Source: Phytomonospora sp040655735 (GTDB lineage Bacteria; Actinomycetota; Actinomycetes; Mycobacteriales; Micromonosporaceae). From it: 64,000 nucleotides of DNA. Position 1 is the stretch's first letter. The number at the start of each line of letters is the position of its first letter. The notes below the pieces were generated by a model that made no database searches, was not told where the DNA came from, and saw nothing but the letters and a program-made list of their open reading frames with translations. Where the stretch lies: positions 1 to 64,000 of the forward strand of contig NZ_JBFAKK010000021.1 of the NCBI RefSeq assembly GCF_040655735.1, in the 5' to 3' direction. Shown piece after piece: positions 1 through 8,519 of the stretch. Position numbers and translations under genes: made by a program.

Positions 1-2
1 TC

Positions 3-92
3 GAGGCGACCATGGCCTACACACGCACCTGGGTCCCCTCCGCGCACGGCTGGGTGATCGCCGCCGCCCACGGATCACCCGTCTCCCCATAG
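3..92 (+). CDS. 3' end of an unidentified gene (partial)
   Basis: An open frame enters from the left edge and ends at TAG (90-92), giving 29 residues that end in AHGSPVSP. Codons are GC-rich at the third position and the tail (HGWVIAAAHGSP) resembles the last strand of SnoaL/NTF2-like proteins, but this is too short to assign. The start lies outside the window. Confidence 0.45.
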   Translation, partial: EATMAYTRTWVPSAHGWVIAAAHGSPVSP

Positions 93-256
93 GGGCAGGA
101 TCGGCCGGATTCTGTGGAAGCCACGGACGGGTGCGCCGTGGCGCGGCCCGCCTGAACGGTGTACGCAGATCGGTATGCGCTCCCGGGCGGCGTCGACCTG
201 AGCCCGGGGCGCCGCGGGGACCGCGCGCAGCCCGAAACGGGTTGCCCGGACACGCC

Positions 257-619
257 CTAGAGGCCGGTGGCCTCCGCGGCCTCTTGGGCGTCCATGACCT
301 CGTCACCGTGCTCGAAGGCCCACTCACCGAAGGCGCCGATGGGGCCGAGAAGGGTGCGGCCCAGTTCGGTGAGCGAGTACTCGACGTGCGGCGGCGCGCC
401 CGGCAGCCGGCGGCGCTCGACGAGGCCGTTGGCGTACAGGCGGCGCAGGGTCTCGTTGAGCACTTTCGGGCTGATCCCGCCGATGCGCTCGCGCAGCCGG
501 CCGGGACGTTCCGGTCCGTGCCGCAGTCCCCAGATCACGACGGCGTTCCAGGTGTTGGCGAACAGGTCGAAGGCGAGCCGCGCCCGGCAGTCGGCGAGGA
601 GTTCGAGGTCGGAGGTCAC
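257..619 (-). CDS. HxlR-family transcriptional regulator
   Basis: A 120-residue protein with the HxlR winged-helix layout. An N-terminal conserved cysteine (ADCRARLAF) is followed by NTWNAVVIWGL, the recognition-helix region GISPKVLNETLRRL, and a wing with VEYSLTELGRTL. HxlR proteins are small DNA-binding regulators that often control a divergent redox or detoxification gene. Here the divergent neighbour is an NAD(P)-binding oxidoreductase starting 70 bases away, so the shared intergenic region is its likely target. The start codon is GTG and no strong ribosome site precedes it. The family call is firm; the inducer is unknown. Confidence 0.88.
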   Translation of the reverse strand: MTSDLELLADCRARLAFDLFANTWNAVVIWGLRHGPERPGRLRERIGGISPKVLNETLRRLYANGLVERRRLPGAPPHVEYSLTELGRTLLGPIGAFGEWAFEHGDEVMDAQEAAEATGL

Positions 620-688
620 TTACCGAATGGTGCCTCACGGATCGCCTACCGTCGGCCCGACCTCGTGGACCGACGAAAGGAAACGACG

Positions 689-1345
689 ATGAGGATCGGC
701 GTGATCGGAAACGGCGGCATGGCCGCCGTACTGGGCGGACGCTGGGCACTGGCCGGGCACGACGTGCTCGTCGGCGGGCGCGACGAGACCCGCGCGGCGG
801 CCCTCGCCGGCCGCCTCACGGCCGACGGCGGGACCGTGCGGTCGGGCACATCGCGCGAAGCCGCCGAGCACGGCACGGACGCCGTCCTGCTGGCGGTTCC
901 GGCCGCCGTGGCGGCCGAGGTAGCCGCGGGACTGGCCGACGGCCTGGCCGGGCGGACGGTGATCGACTGCACCAACCCCGTCGGCGCGGGCTTCACGCTC
1001 ACCACACCACCCGGTGTGTCGACGGCGTCCGCCATCGCGGCCGCCGCGCCGCGAGCGAACGTCGTGAAGGCGTTCAACCTCTGCCACGAAAGCGTGTGGG
1101 CCACTTCCCCGGTCTATGACGGGCGGCCCTTGGCGGTGCCGCTGTGCGGTGACGACCCGGCGGCCCTCGCCGCCGTCCGCGCCCTCACCACCGACCTCGG
1201 TGCCGACCCCGTGGACGGCGGCGGCCTCGCCCGCGCCGGCCTGCTGGAGGCCACGGCGGCGCTGCTGATCGGGCTGTGGGTCGGCGCCGGCGTCGACGCG
1301 CAGGCGATCGCGCCGCCCCTGTCGGCGGCGGGACCGGTGGCCTGA
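689..1345 (+). CDS. NADPH-dependent F420 reductase-like NAD(P)-binding oxidoreductase
   Basis: 218 residues beginning MRIGVIGNGGMAAVLGGRW, a Rossmann nucleotide-binding loop of the Npd/F420-dependent NADP oxidoreductase type. It is followed by the VGGRDE strand end and the DCTNPVG stretch typical of this family. The ATG at 689 has a GAAAGG ribosome site about 9 bases upstream and fits the family N-terminus; longer upstream reading has no family similarity. Related proteins transfer hydride between NADPH and F420 or act as dinucleotide-dependent reductases; the real substrate is not shown. It is probably controlled by the divergent HxlR regulator. Confidence 0.8.
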   Translation: MRIGVIGNGGMAAVLGGRWALAGHDVLVGGRDETRAAALAGRLTADGGTVRSGTSREAAEHGTDAVLLAVPAAVAAEVAAGLADGLAGRTVIDCTNPVGAGFTLTTPPGVSTASAIAAAAPRANVVKAFNLCHESVWATSPVYDGRPLAVPLCGDDPAALAAVRALTTDLGADPVDGGGLARAGLLEATAALLIGLWVGAGVDAQAIAPPLSAAGPVA

Positions 1346-1585
1346 GAGCGGCCGAATGGATACGGTCGCGGGGACGCGCACGGCTCGCGCGTTCTCGCGG
1401 CCGGGGGCCGTGGAAGGGAGCGCTCATGGGGTATTCGGTGATCCCACGGACGCTCTCGCCGCGTGGTCGGCGGCGTGCCGCGCGGAACCGGGTTCCGCTG
1501 CTCACCCGGACGTGCTCGACCAGCGGGGCATGGATCACGTGCTGGCCTGGGCCCTCTGCTCGGTGAAGGGCCCGGCGCCGAACCT

Positions 1586-2617
1586 TCACCCCCGCCGGCT
1601 CTCCACCGCCAGCAGCCACACGAGGTAGGCGCCGCCCACGCAGACCGTCACCGCGCCGACCGGCAGGATGAGGCCGGTGAACGCGTGCTGCGCGACCACG
1701 TCGGCGACGAGCAGCAGCAGCGCGCCGACCAGCGCCGAGGCGGCGAGGTCGACCGAGGCTCCCTTCCCCAGCAGGCGCCGGGCGATCTGCGGCGCGACGA
1801 GCGCGAGGAACGCGATCGGCCCGCAGGCGGCGGTCACGAGGGCGGTGGCGACGACGCCGAGCACGATGAGCGCGAGCTTCGTCGGCTCGACGGACAAGCC
1901 GAGGGCCGCGGCGGTGTCGTCTCCGAGGTCGAGGTGGCGCATGCGGCGCTGCGCGAGCGGCAGGAACACCGCCACGACGGCGAAGACGCCCGCCGAGATG
2001 GCCACCGACGTCCACGTCACCGTCGTGAGCGTGCCCGCCCCCCACACTGCGGCGCGCAGGGCCACGTCGAGATCGACCTTGACGGAGAACCACGTGGTCA
2101 GCGAACCGAGGAGGGCGTTGAGGGCGATCCCGACGACGATCAGCCGAAACCCCTGGACGCCCCGGCGAAACGCCAGCAGGTACACCGCCATCGCGGTGGC
2201 GAGCCCGCCGACGACGGCGCCCGCGGCGGTCGCGAGGTACCCGGTGCCACCGATCAGCATCACCGCCACGACACCGGCGAAGGACCCGGTGTTGAAGCCG
2301 ATCACGTCCGGGCTGCCGAGCGGATTTCGGGTCAGCGACTGGAAGATCGCGCCCGAGACGCCGAGCGCGGCGCCGAAGACCACCGCGCCGATGACGCGCG
2401 GGCCGCGCCACTCCACGACGACCCTTCGCACCGACCCCCCGGTCTGCCCGGTCAGGGCGGCCACGACCTCGGACATCGAAACCTGGTAGCTGCCGAGCGT
2501 GAACGCCCACAGGGTCAACGCGACGACGGCGGCGGCGAGCAGGACGGACACCACCAGCGACCGGAAGGACAGGCGCAGGCTCACCGGTCCCGCGCGCAGG
2601 ACGAGCGCGGCCCTCAC
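1586..2617 (-). CDS. FecCD-family iron-siderophore ABC transporter permease (second subunit)
   Basis: 343 residues with about ten hydrophobic segments and FecCD signatures: the TRNPLGSPDVIGFNTG loop, WGAGTL, and the GPIAFLALVAPQIAR stretch near the ATPase-coupling helix. It would form the inner-membrane channel with the permease just upstream. The start is GTG at 2617 inside a GTGA overlap with that gene's stop, so the pair is translationally coupled. It is the last gene of an AraC-permease-permease unit. No ABC ATPase gene accompanies it, so energy coupling must come from elsewhere in the genome. Confidence 0.9.
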   Translation of the reverse strand: MRAALVLRAGPVSLRLSFRSLVVSVLLAAAVVALTLWAFTLGSYQVSMSEVVAALTGQTGGSVRRVVVEWRGPRVIGAVVFGAALGVSGAIFQSLTRNPLGSPDVIGFNTGSFAGVVAVMLIGGTGYLATAAGAVVGGLATAMAVYLLAFRRGVQGFRLIVVGIALNALLGSLTTWFSVKVDLDVALRAAVWGAGTLTTVTWTSVAISAGVFAVVAVFLPLAQRRMRHLDLGDDTAAALGLSVEPTKLALIVLGVVATALVTAACGPIAFLALVAPQIARRLLGKGASVDLAASALVGALLLLVADVVAQHAFTGLILPVGAVTVCVGGAYLVWLLAVESRRG

Positions 2618-3654
2618 AGGGCACGCGCCCGGGTGCGGCGGGCCAGCACGATCAGCATCGGCGCCCCGACGAACGCGGTGACGATGCCGACCTGCAGTTC
2701 GGCGGGCACGACCACGAGCCGGCCGATGACGTCCGACGACAGCAGGAGCACGGACCCGGCGACGGCCGAGACGCCGATGATCCACCGCTGGTCGGGGCCG
2801 GTCAGCCAGCGCACGGCGTGCGGGACCATCAGCCCGACGAAGGCGATCGGCCCGGCCGCCGCGGTCGCCGCGCCGCACAGCAGCGTGACGGCCAGGACGA
2901 CGGCGATCCTGGTGGGGGCGACCAGCGCGCCGACGGCGCGGGCGTGGTCCTCGCCGAGGGCGATGGCGTTGAGGGGGTGGGCGCACAGCGCGGCGACGAG
3001 GAGCCCGAGGAGCAGCCACGGCAGGATCGTGCTCAGTGTCCCCTGCGGGCGGTCGGTGATCGTTCCGGCGCCCCAGAAGCGCATCCGGTCGAAGGTCCGC
3101 GGGTCGGTGAGGGCCAGGGTCTGCGCGACGCCGGTGAGGACGGCGCCGAAGGCCACGCCCACGAGGGTCAGGCGCAGCGGACTCGGCGCGCGGTGCCCTT
3201 GTGCCGCGATCGCGTAGACGACGACCGTCGCGGCGACCGCGCCCGCGAAGGCGAACCACAGGTACTGCTCGATGCGGGTCACGCCGAGGACCGCCACTGC
3301 GAGCGCGACGGCGAAACCCGCGCCGGCGTTGACGCCCAGGACACCGGGGTCGGCGAGCGGGTTGCGGGTCAGCGCCTGGATGAGCGCGCCCGCCACGCCG
3401 AGGGCGGCGCCGACGGCGATGCCGAGAAGCGTGCGCGGGACGCGCAGGTCGACGACGGTGGCGTGGACGGCCGATCCGTCGGAGGCGGTGACCGCCTGCC
3501 AGACGGTGGCCGGCGGGAGCATGCCGGAGCCGACGGCGACGCTGAGGACCGTGACCGCGCCGAGCAGGGCCAGCGCGAGCAGGAGGGTCCACAGTCTGCG
3601 GGGAGTGCCGGGCGGGGTGCGGGCGGGCGGTCGCCGAAGGTCGGTGGCGCTCAC
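2614..3654 (-). CDS. FecCD-family iron-siderophore ABC transporter permease (first subunit)
   Basis: 346 residues starting with GTG in a GTGA overlap with the AraC gene stop. A short cytoplasmic N-terminus leads into about ten transmembrane segments. Family signatures are ALTRNPLADPGVLGVNAG, FWGAGTI and GPIAFVGLMVPHAVR. It pairs with the downstream permease as the FepD/FepG-type heterodimer for ferric-siderophore import. The binding lipoprotein is encoded on the other side of the iron box at 4482-4500. Confidence 0.9.
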   Translation of the reverse strand: MSATDLRRPPARTPPGTPRRLWTLLLALALLGAVTVLSVAVGSGMLPPATVWQAVTASDGSAVHATVVDLRVPRTLLGIAVGAALGVAGALIQALTRNPLADPGVLGVNAGAGFAVALAVAVLGVTRIEQYLWFAFAGAVAATVVVYAIAAQGHRAPSPLRLTLVGVAFGAVLTGVAQTLALTDPRTFDRMRFWGAGTITDRPQGTLSTILPWLLLGLLVAALCAHPLNAIALGEDHARAVGALVAPTRIAVVLAVTLLCGAATAAAGPIAFVGLMVPHAVRWLTGPDQRWIIGVSAVAGSVLLLSSDVIGRLVVVPAELQVGIVTAFVGAPMLIVLARRTRARAL

Positions 3655-4406
3655 GCGTCCCGCCGTTCGGCGAGGGCGGCCGCCGGGTCGGCGGCGAGTT
3701 CGGCGACGGGGGCGCCCGTCTCGCGGCTGAGCGCGCGCAGGAGCCCGGCGCGGGTCGCGTATCCCGACAGGCGGGTCGCGGTGGCGATGCGTCCGCCGCC
3801 GAGGATGTGCGCGGCGGCGGCGTTGAGGCGGGCGCGGCTGCGCCAGCGCGCGAAGGGCATGCCGGTCTCCTCGACGAAGAGGCGCTGGACCTGCCGTTCG
3901 CTCATGAAGTGGCGGCCGGCGAGTTCGCCGAGCGTCGAGGTGCCCAGGACCGACTCTTCGGCGATCGCGCGGGCGACGTCGTGGATCGGCAGGGTGACGG
4001 GAAAGTACTCGCGGCCGACACGGCGGAGGATGTCGCCGACGGCGGTCCGGAAGGGCGCGATCTGGTCCTCGGTACTGGGGGCCGCGACGAGGACGGTGGT
4101 CATGACCGTGACCAGGGCGGGCAGGCGTCCGAGGAGTCGGCGCCGGCCGGTGGGGACGATGTCGTCGGCGAGCATCGGCCCGAGGGCCATGCCGTCCTGG
4201 TCGGCGAAGCGCAGCGCGTGCGGAACTCGCGGGGCCAGCCAGACGGCCTCCTCGGCGCGGAGTACGACGGGTTCGTCGTCGACGACCATGTGGGCGGTGC
4301 CGGTCACGACGTAGACGAGATGCGGTTCGTCGTGGGCGTGGGTGTCGTGCCCGAAGAACCGGATGGCGTGTTCGGGCACCACCGTCCGGAGTGCTGCGAC
4401 CCTCAC
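3651..4406 (-). CDS. AraC-family regulator of the siderophore locus
   Basis: 251 residues. The N-terminal half is a cupin-like sensing domain (HDTHAHDEPHLVYVVTG, then VWLAPRVPHALRF). The C-terminal half carries two helix-turn-helix units, including STLGELAGRHFMSERQVQRL and HILGGGRIATATRLSGY. The GTG start at 4406 follows GAGAAGG by about 7 bases. An upstream in-frame extension to 4505 would run through the iron box and is rejected. Its stop overlaps the first permease gene, so it is co-transcribed with the transporter. By analogy with AraC regulators of siderophore uptake it may respond to the ferric siderophore; this is inferred. Confidence 0.85.
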   Translation of the reverse strand: MRVAALRTVVPEHAIRFFGHDTHAHDEPHLVYVVTGTAHMVVDDEPVVLRAEEAVWLAPRVPHALRFADQDGMALGPMLADDIVPTGRRRLLGRLPALVTVMTTVLVAAPSTEDQIAPFRTAVGDILRRVGREYFPVTLPIHDVARAIAEESVLGTSTLGELAGRHFMSERQVQRLFVEETGMPFARWRSRARLNAAAAHILGGGRIATATRLSGYATRAGLLRALSRETGAPVAELAADPAAALAERRDA

Positions 4407-4481
4407 GGCGGGCCCTTCTCGATCGGGGGTGTCAGTTCGGTCACCGGGGACGTCGTATCCGTACGGCCCGGCGGCGAAAAG

Positions 4482-4500
4482 TAAGACTAGCCTAACCTCA
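4482..4500. promoter_or_regulatory. DtxR/IdeR-type iron box
   Basis: The 19 bases TAAGACTAGCCTAACCTCA match the actinobacterial iron-box consensus TWAGGTWAGSCTWACCTWA at 16 positions, including the whole central TAGCCTAACCT. It lies between the divergent AraC-permease and lipoprotein-SIP units, so one repressor dimer pair could silence both when iron is sufficient. Confidence 0.85.
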
Positions 4501-4569
4501 CTCACACCCTCGGTCGGTCACTCCCCCGGTGATCATCGCGGCCGTCCCACCAGTAACTTGCGAGGTCAG

Positions 4570-5550
4570 ATGCCATCCCTTCGCCACCTAGCGGCCGTCA
4601 CGCTGGCGAGCGCCGCCCTTCTGCTCACCGGCTGCGCACCCGACGAGTCCTCCGGCACCGAGGCCGCCGCGACCCGCGAGGTGACCACCGATCGCGGTCC
4701 GGTCACCATTCCAGCGGCGCCGAAGCGCGTCGTCGTCCTCAACTACGCGCTCGCCGGATATCTGTACAAACTGGATGTTCCGGTCGTGGCGACGATCCCC
4801 GAGGACGCCAACGCCACCGAAGGGAGGTTCTCCGACTTCTGGGCCGCCGAGGCCGAGGCCGAGGGCACGGTGTTCCTCCCGTGGAGCGTCGACGGGTTCG
4901 ACCTGGAGGCCGTCCTCGCGCAGGACCCCGACCTGATCGTCGGCGGCGGCATCGGCTTCCCCCTCGCCCAGGCGGAGCAGGTCTACGACAAGCTCACCGG
5001 CATCGCCCCGACCGTCCTGGTCAGCGGGACCCTGACGACCTGGCGCGACCAGTTCTCGTTCCTCGCCGAGGACGTGTTCGACAAGGGCGCCGAGTACGCC
5101 GAGTACGTCACCGCCTACGACACCCGCGCCGCCGAGGTCCGCGACTCGATCAAGCCTCCCCCGGGACCGGTGGTGTTCCTCGCGTTCACCGCCGACGGGA
5201 CGGCCTACGGCCTGGTCGAGAGCGTCGGTCTGCCCGTCGAGTTCGCCGACCTGGGCATCGAACCCGCGCCGATCTTCGCCGACGGCGGCTTCGAGGTGTA
5301 CGGGAAGGGCGGGGACATGTTCGAGTTGTCCACCGAGCAGGTCGGCAAGACCGTGACGCAGCCGACGGTCTTCGTCATGGGCTTCAACGGGGACTTCACC
5401 GACGTCGCCACGCTCAAGAAGAACCCCGTCTACGCGGCCCTGCCCGCCTTCGCCGAGGGCCACGCCTACGACCTGCCGTACTGGGTCCTGCGCGGCGACT
5501 ACGACGAGGCGATGGCCCTGCTGGACATCGTCGCCGAGCGGTTCGCCTGA
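4570..5550 (+). CDS. Iron-siderophore ABC transporter substrate-binding lipoprotein
   Basis: 326 residues. An N-terminal lipoprotein signal ends in the lipobox LLTGC, followed by a helical-backbone periplasmic-binding fold (FecB/FhuD type): VTIPAAPKRVVVLNYALAGYL, a central long helix, and a C-terminal lobe ending LLDIVAERFA. It is displayed on the outer face of the membrane to deliver ferric siderophore to the FecCD permeases encoded divergently. The ATG at 4570 has GAGGT 4 bases upstream; longer in-frame reading crosses the iron box. One base separates its stop from the SIP-fusion gene. Confidence 0.92.
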   Translation: MPSLRHLAAVTLASAALLLTGCAPDESSGTEAAATREVTTDRGPVTIPAAPKRVVVLNYALAGYLYKLDVPVVATIPEDANATEGRFSDFWAAEAEAEGTVFLPWSVDGFDLEAVLAQDPDLIVGGGIGFPLAQAEQVYDKLTGIAPTVLVSGTLTTWRDQFSFLAEDVFDKGAEYAEYVTAYDTRAAEVRDSIKPPPGPVVFLAFTADGTAYGLVESVGLPVEFADLGIEPAPIFADGGFEVYGKGGDMFELSTEQVGKTVTQPTVFVMGFNGDFTDVATLKKNPVYAALPAFAEGHAYDLPYWVLRGDYDEAMALLDIVAERFA

Positions 5551-5551
5551 G

Positions 5552-7315
5552 ATGGCGCAGCGCGGATTCACCACGCACCCCCTGGTCGTGCGGCGCCTCA
5601 CGGTGCTGCGGACCCGGGAGGTGACCTCGCGGATGCGGCGGATCACCCTCACCGGTGACGACCTGCGGCCCTTCGACCGGTCCGGTGCGCGGCAGCCCGG
5701 CTTCGCGAGCAGCGCCTTCGACGACCACGTCAAGCTCGTGTTCACCGAGGGCGGCGACCTCGCGGCGGCCCTGCCGGTCCAGCTCCCGCACGGGATCGAG
5801 TGGCCGCCGTGCCCCGACCGGATCGCCCGCGACTACACCCCGCGGCGTTTCGACCCCGACAGCGGCGAACTCGACCTCGACTTCGTCGTCCACGGGCACG
5901 GTCCGGCGGTCACCTGGGCGCAGAACGCGGTCCCCGGCGACGTGCTGCACATCGTCGGCCCGAAGTCCTCGACCGTCCTGCCCGGTGACCTCGACTGGAT
6001 CGTGCTCGCCGGTGACGAGACCGCGCTCCCCGCGATCGGCCGCTTCCTCGACGAGCGCCCGATCGACGTGCCGGCGCGGATCGCGCTGATCGCCGACCCG
6101 GGCGCCGTGCAGGACGAGCTCGTCCTGCGCGAGGGCGACACGATCCGCTGGGTCCACGCCGATCCGGCCGACCCCTCGGCGGTGGAAGCCCTCATCCGCG
6201 ACGTCGTGCCCGACACCGGGAACGGGTACGTCTGGTGCGCCGGGGAGAGCCGCTCACTGATCCCGGTGCGCCGCTTCCTCAAGCGCGAACGAGGACTGCC
6301 GAAGTCGCATGTCAACGTGACCGGGTACTGGCACGCCGAAGCCCGTGGACAGGCGAGTCCCGCGCCGGCAGACGCCCCGGCCGCACCATCGGCCGTCGCC
6401 TCTCCCCTGCCGTGGCTGGTGACGCGCGCCGCGCTGACGATGGGCGTGGTCGACACCGTCGCCGACGCCGGGACGATCGGCCTGGCGGCCCTCGCCGCGA
6501 AGACCGGCGTGCCCGCCGACCGGCTGCGGCTCATGCTGGACCCCCTGCTGGGACACGGGGTCCTCGCCGGCGGCGAGGACGGCCTGGGCCTGGGCCCGTT
6601 CGGAGAAAGGCTCATCGACGACGAGCACCTGCGCGAGGAGTTCGAGGGGCACCACGCCGACCTGCTGCTCGCGCTCACCGAACTCGCGCCCGCGCTCACC
6701 GCCGACATCCCGGCGTGGCAGGTCCGCACGGGCGGGACCTTGCGGGCCCGCGCCGAGGAGGACGCCGAGACCTACGCCGAGCTGATGGAGTCGGCGGAGT
6801 CCCTCGCCTTCAACCTCGGCGGACTGTGCGCCGATCCGCTGTGGGGACAGGTGAGGCGCGCGATCGTGACCGGCCCCGGTTCGGTGGCCGTTGTCGAGGC
6901 CCTGACCGAAGCCGGGCACACGCCGGCGATCACGGTCGTGGAGGCGGACGTGCCCTCGACGGTCCTGCGCGCTGCCTGCGCCGATCCCGGCGCCGTCGTC
7001 TGGGCGGCTTCCCCGCCGCCGGCCGACGTCGCCGTGGCGGTGCTGGCACTCGGCCACCGCACCGACGGCGAGATCGCCGACCTGCTCACCGAGTTGAGGA
7101 GTGCGGCGCCGCTGGCGGTCCTGGTGGACTCGTCGCGGCCCGACGCCCTCGGCCCCGGCGCCGCGGAGACCGCCCTGCTCGGACTGGCCGCCACCTCCCG
7201 GCCCCCGCGCGACGGGCGGGCCGTGGCGCGGCTCGCCACGGCGGCGGGCTGGCGCGTCGAGGCGGTGCGTCCGCTCGGCTGGGGCGTCGAGGCGACCACG
7301 CTGCGGGCGGAGTGA
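5552..7315 (+). CDS. Siderophore-interacting flavin reductase fused to an O-methyltransferase-like domain
   Basis: 587 residues. Residues 1-265 are a siderophore-interacting protein (SIP) domain: FAD-binding RDYTPR at 93-98, GDETALPAIGRF near 154, and the terminal GYWHAE at 258. SIPs use reduced flavin to convert ferric siderophore to Fe2+ in the cytoplasm. After an Ala/Pro linker (265-285) comes a roughly 300-residue region. It starts with a winged-helix dimerisation-like segment (TRAALTMGVVDTVADAG, LAAKTGVPADRLRLML) as in plant-type O-methyltransferases, then a Rossmann-like half. The glycine motif that should bind SAM is weak (VTGPGSVAVVEAL), so catalysis is doubtful. It is the second gene of the iron-regulated unit. 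Confidence 0.85.
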   Translation: MAQRGFTTHPLVVRRLTVLRTREVTSRMRRITLTGDDLRPFDRSGARQPGFASSAFDDHVKLVFTEGGDLAAALPVQLPHGIEWPPCPDRIARDYTPRRFDPDSGELDLDFVVHGHGPAVTWAQNAVPGDVLHIVGPKSSTVLPGDLDWIVLAGDETALPAIGRFLDERPIDVPARIALIADPGAVQDELVLREGDTIRWVHADPADPSAVEALIRDVVPDTGNGYVWCAGESRSLIPVRRFLKRERGLPKSHVNVTGYWHAEARGQASPAPADAPAAPSAVASPLPWLVTRAALTMGVVDTVADAGTIGLAALAAKTGVPADRLRLMLDPLLGHGVLAGGEDGLGLGPFGERLIDDEHLREEFEGHHADLLLALTELAPALTADIPAWQVRTGGTLRARAEEDAETYAELMESAESLAFNLGGLCADPLWGQVRRAIVTGPGSVAVVEALTEAGHTPAITVVEADVPSTVLRAACADPGAVVWAASPPPADVAVAVLALGHRTDGEIADLLTELRSAAPLAVLVDSSRPDALGPGAAETALLGLAATSRPPRDGRAVARLATAAGWRVEAVRPLGWGVEATTLRAE

Positions 7316-7320
7316 GCCGA

Positions 7321-7370
7321 CAGTCCGCAACGGACTGAGGGCGGTGCCCGGAAGCCCGGACACCGCCCTC
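7321..7370. terminator. Two tandem hairpins between convergent genes
   Basis: The first hairpin pairs 7321-7327 with 7331-7337 (CAGTCCG/CGGACTG). The second pairs 7337-7346 with 7361-7370 (GAGGGCGGTG/CACCGCCCTC). They lie just after the SIP-fusion stop and before the LPMO stop, so they can end transcription from both sides. Confidence 0.7.
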
Positions 7371-7385
7371 ATCGTCGACTCAGGG

Positions 7386-8198
7386 TCAACAGGCGCCCAG
7401 TTGCTGCCAGACGCCCCACTGGCCGGTGGTGCCGGGCTCCTCGCCCTGCGTCCACCACCTGGCGCTCCACTTGCTGCCGCCGTGGCCGACCTCGGCTCCG
7501 CCGTTGTAGGCGGAGCCCGAGTTCCACGCGGGGAGCCCGGCACAGGTGCCGGGGTCCGGGTCGCCGGGACCGGGGTCACCGGGGCTGCTGCCGAAGACCA
7601 CGTCGGAGCAGGCGTAGAAGGCGTTGGCGGTGTCGTGGACGGTCCACACGGCGACGATGAGGTGCCTGCCGGTCTTGCCGGTGGGCAGCGTGCCGGTGTG
7701 GCTGTAGCTGAACGGCGGCTGCGCGCCGCCGTAGTTGACGGTGACGAAGGGCGTCGGCTCGAGCGTCGCCCTGGTCACCGGGTTCAGCGGGTTGTAGCTG
7801 CTGTTGGTGATGAAGTATTCGAACTTCGTGGTGCGGTGCGCGGCGGTGATCTTCCAGCTGAAGGTGTACTGCTGGCCGGCCTGCACGGTCTGCGCGGGCC
7901 ACGCGCCGCCTCGCGGGTTGTCCAGCGGCGCGAAACCGCTGTTGCCGCCGGCGCAGATCTGGCCGTCGGCCGGGCCTGCCGCCGGGAAGCCCTTGAGGCC
8001 CTCGACGCTCTGCGGCTCGTACTGGATCGGGCCGCAGTTGGTGACCGCGCCGGTCGAGCACTGCATCTGCCGGCTGACCGGGCCGTTGGTGTAGCCGTGC
8101 GCCGAGGCGGGGCTCGCGTTGGCGAAGGTGAGCGCGACGGCCATGGTCAGGCCGGCGACCGCGGCTAATGCGGTGCGCACTCCTCGTTGGATCGACAT
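7386..8198 (-). CDS. AA10 lytic polysaccharide monooxygenase with C-terminal chitin-binding module
   Basis: 270 residues. The signal peptide ends PASA before His34 of HGYTNGPVSR, which becomes the N-terminal histidine of the copper brace; the second brace histidine is likely His121 (ITAAHRTT). The AA10 core contains the usual cysteines and NPRGGAW. A Gly/Pro/Asp linker (GDPGPGDPDPG) leads to a CBM5/12-like module (WNSGSAYNGG, WSARWWTQGEEPG, WGVWQQLG). Secreted AA10 enzymes oxidatively cleave chitin or cellulose; the CBM type favours chitin. The ATG at 8198 has AAGGAGA 7 bases upstream. Confidence 0.93.
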   Translation of the reverse strand: MSIQRGVRTALAAVAGLTMAVALTFANASPASAHGYTNGPVSRQMQCSTGAVTNCGPIQYEPQSVEGLKGFPAAGPADGQICAGGNSGFAPLDNPRGGAWPAQTVQAGQQYTFSWKITAAHRTTKFEYFITNSSYNPLNPVTRATLEPTPFVTVNYGGAQPPFSYSHTGTLPTGKTGRHLIVAVWTVHDTANAFYACSDVVFGSSPGDPGPGDPDPGTCAGLPAWNSGSAYNGGAEVGHGGSKWSARWWTQGEEPGTTGQWGVWQQLGAC

Positions 8199-8519
8199 GG
8201 ATTCTCCTTCTGTGCCGGAACTTGCTTGAAGGTTTCCTAATCGTAGGGGCAGAGCTGCCCAGGGTCCAGCACTGCGCGAAGAAAAGTCCACTGACATCGG
8301 TGTCCACAGCGGACGTCGCGGCCCGGCGGATTCGCCGTGCGCCCGCGGGCCGAAGGCGCGGCGATCGTCCACAGTGGCAGAAGCGGATCGGGACGGCCGG
8401 CCTGTCCGGAGGCCCGACCTGCGCCGGAGCGCACGACCCGCACTCGATCGAACTGCCGGCACGCGTCGGCCCCGCCTCACGTGCCCCCACGGCGGGCCGG
8501 GATTTTCCTACCATTGGGC
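8199..8519. other. Divergent promoter region (LPMO / propeller protein)
   Basis: This 321-base gap separates two divergent genes. Near the LPMO side lies TTTCCTAA (8232-8239), half of a TTAGGAAA-type element; the opposite half is only loosely matched (CTTGAAGG). No convincing coding frame is visible. Confidence 0.4.

Noticed and set aside
1356..1628. A 90-codon plus-strand frame between the oxidoreductase and the permease genes
   Set aside because: It runs into the antisense of the permease gene, has no ribosome site and its codon use is not consistently gene-like.
1463..3217. Long plus-strand frames opposite the permeases
   Set aside because: They are low-complexity Arg/Gly/Asp-rich antisense frames produced by high GC content.
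4406..4505. Longer start for the AraC gene
   Set aside because: The extension would translate the iron box and upstream promoter; the GTG at 4406 has a proper ribosome site.
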